Assembly (NCBI RefSeq): GCF_014211915.1
Contig: NZ_CP060041.1
Span: 558,001-622,000, forward strand
Direction: 5' to 3'
DNA from: Burkholderia cenocepacia
Lineage (GTDB): Bacteria > Pseudomonadota > Gammaproteobacteria > Burkholderiales > Burkholderiaceae
Length of the DNA stretch: 64,000 nucleotides
The translations under genes and the position numbers were made by a program. The stretch's first letter is position 1; every line of letters starts with the position of its first letter. Below the pieces are notes generated by a model. That model was given only the letters and a program-made list of their open reading frames with translations. It searched no databases and was not told the DNA's origin. Shown here one piece after another: positions 63,948-64,000 of this stretch.

Positions 63948-64000
63948 ATGAACAAGATCCATACGATTCTGCTGGGTGCCGCTCTGACGGCGATGGCGAC
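63948..64000 (+). CDS. Start of a secreted or exported protein (partial)
   Basis: Only the first 17 codons are in the window: MNKIHTILLGAALTAMA, an obvious signal-peptide beginning. GGGGAG lies 7 nt before the ATG. A further in-frame ATG two codons upstream (63942) is less well placed. The product cannot be identified. Confidence 0.65.
   Translation, partial: MNKIHTILLGAALTAMA

Overview
The window looks like part of the smallest large replicon (chromosome 3 / pC3-type megaplasmid) of a Burkholderia cepacia complex bacterium. This rests on the very GC-rich coding style, the family content, and a replication/partition locus at about 29.3-36.6 kb. That locus has a cluster of 16-bp parS palindromes (GTTGTCACGTGACAAC and variants), ParA, ParB, a Rep_3-type initiator and a roughly 1-kb array of 16-bp iterons (CCCATA-N3-then-TACC type). 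As I recall, this parS is the one assigned to chromosome 3 of B. cenocepacia. The species cannot be named from the sequence alone.

Left part, 0-15 kb: after a metallo-beta-lactamase-fold hydrolase come two catabolic operons on the minus strand. The first (10508 down to 1259) is an ectoine/hydroxyectoine degradation operon: enuR, eutB, eutC, doeA, doeB, an AsnC-type regulator, doeC and doeD, closed by a strong terminator. It has no transporter and no eutA in the window. The second (14785 down to 10688) encodes a MaoC-like hydratase, an acyl-CoA dehydrogenase, a family III CoA-transferase and a CitE-like lyase. That set matches the itaconate (Rip/Ict-Ich-Ccl) pathway of Pseudomonas in gene content.

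15-29 kb: a MarR-controlled tripartite efflux operon (MarR, FUSC, DUF1656, HlyD, NodT-type outer-membrane factor), whose HlyD gene carries a one-base frameshift. Next are a molbindin/NifQ-like molybdenum pair, a DMT exporter with a long His-rich tail, a ProQ/FinO RNA-binding protein, a DUF2889 protein, a small flavodoxin-like protein, a TetR/UlaG-like hydrolase divergent pair with a clear operator palindrome, and an AraC regulator.

29.3-36.6 kb: the replication and partition region, with long non-coding stretches. Centromere sites lie upstream of parAB, rep runs convergent to parB, and the iterons lie upstream of rep. Several iterons are arranged as pairs exactly 26 bp apart.

36.6-64 kb: small secreted DUF4148 proteins, several LysR and AraC regulators, a purA gene, an orphan sulfonate-type binding protein, an RND efflux operon of the AcrAB/BpeAB type with its outer-membrane factor, a dienelactone hydrolase, a frameshifted GlxA-type regulator, an HD hydrolase, an Xre/RES toxin-antitoxin pair next to an outlying parS-like site, a tyrosine recombinase-like gene without its catalytic tyrosine, an NCS2 permease with an arylsulfotransferase-like protein under a divergent LysR gene, and a lipoprotein gamma-glutamyltransferase. 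The window ends inside the signal peptide of a further gene.
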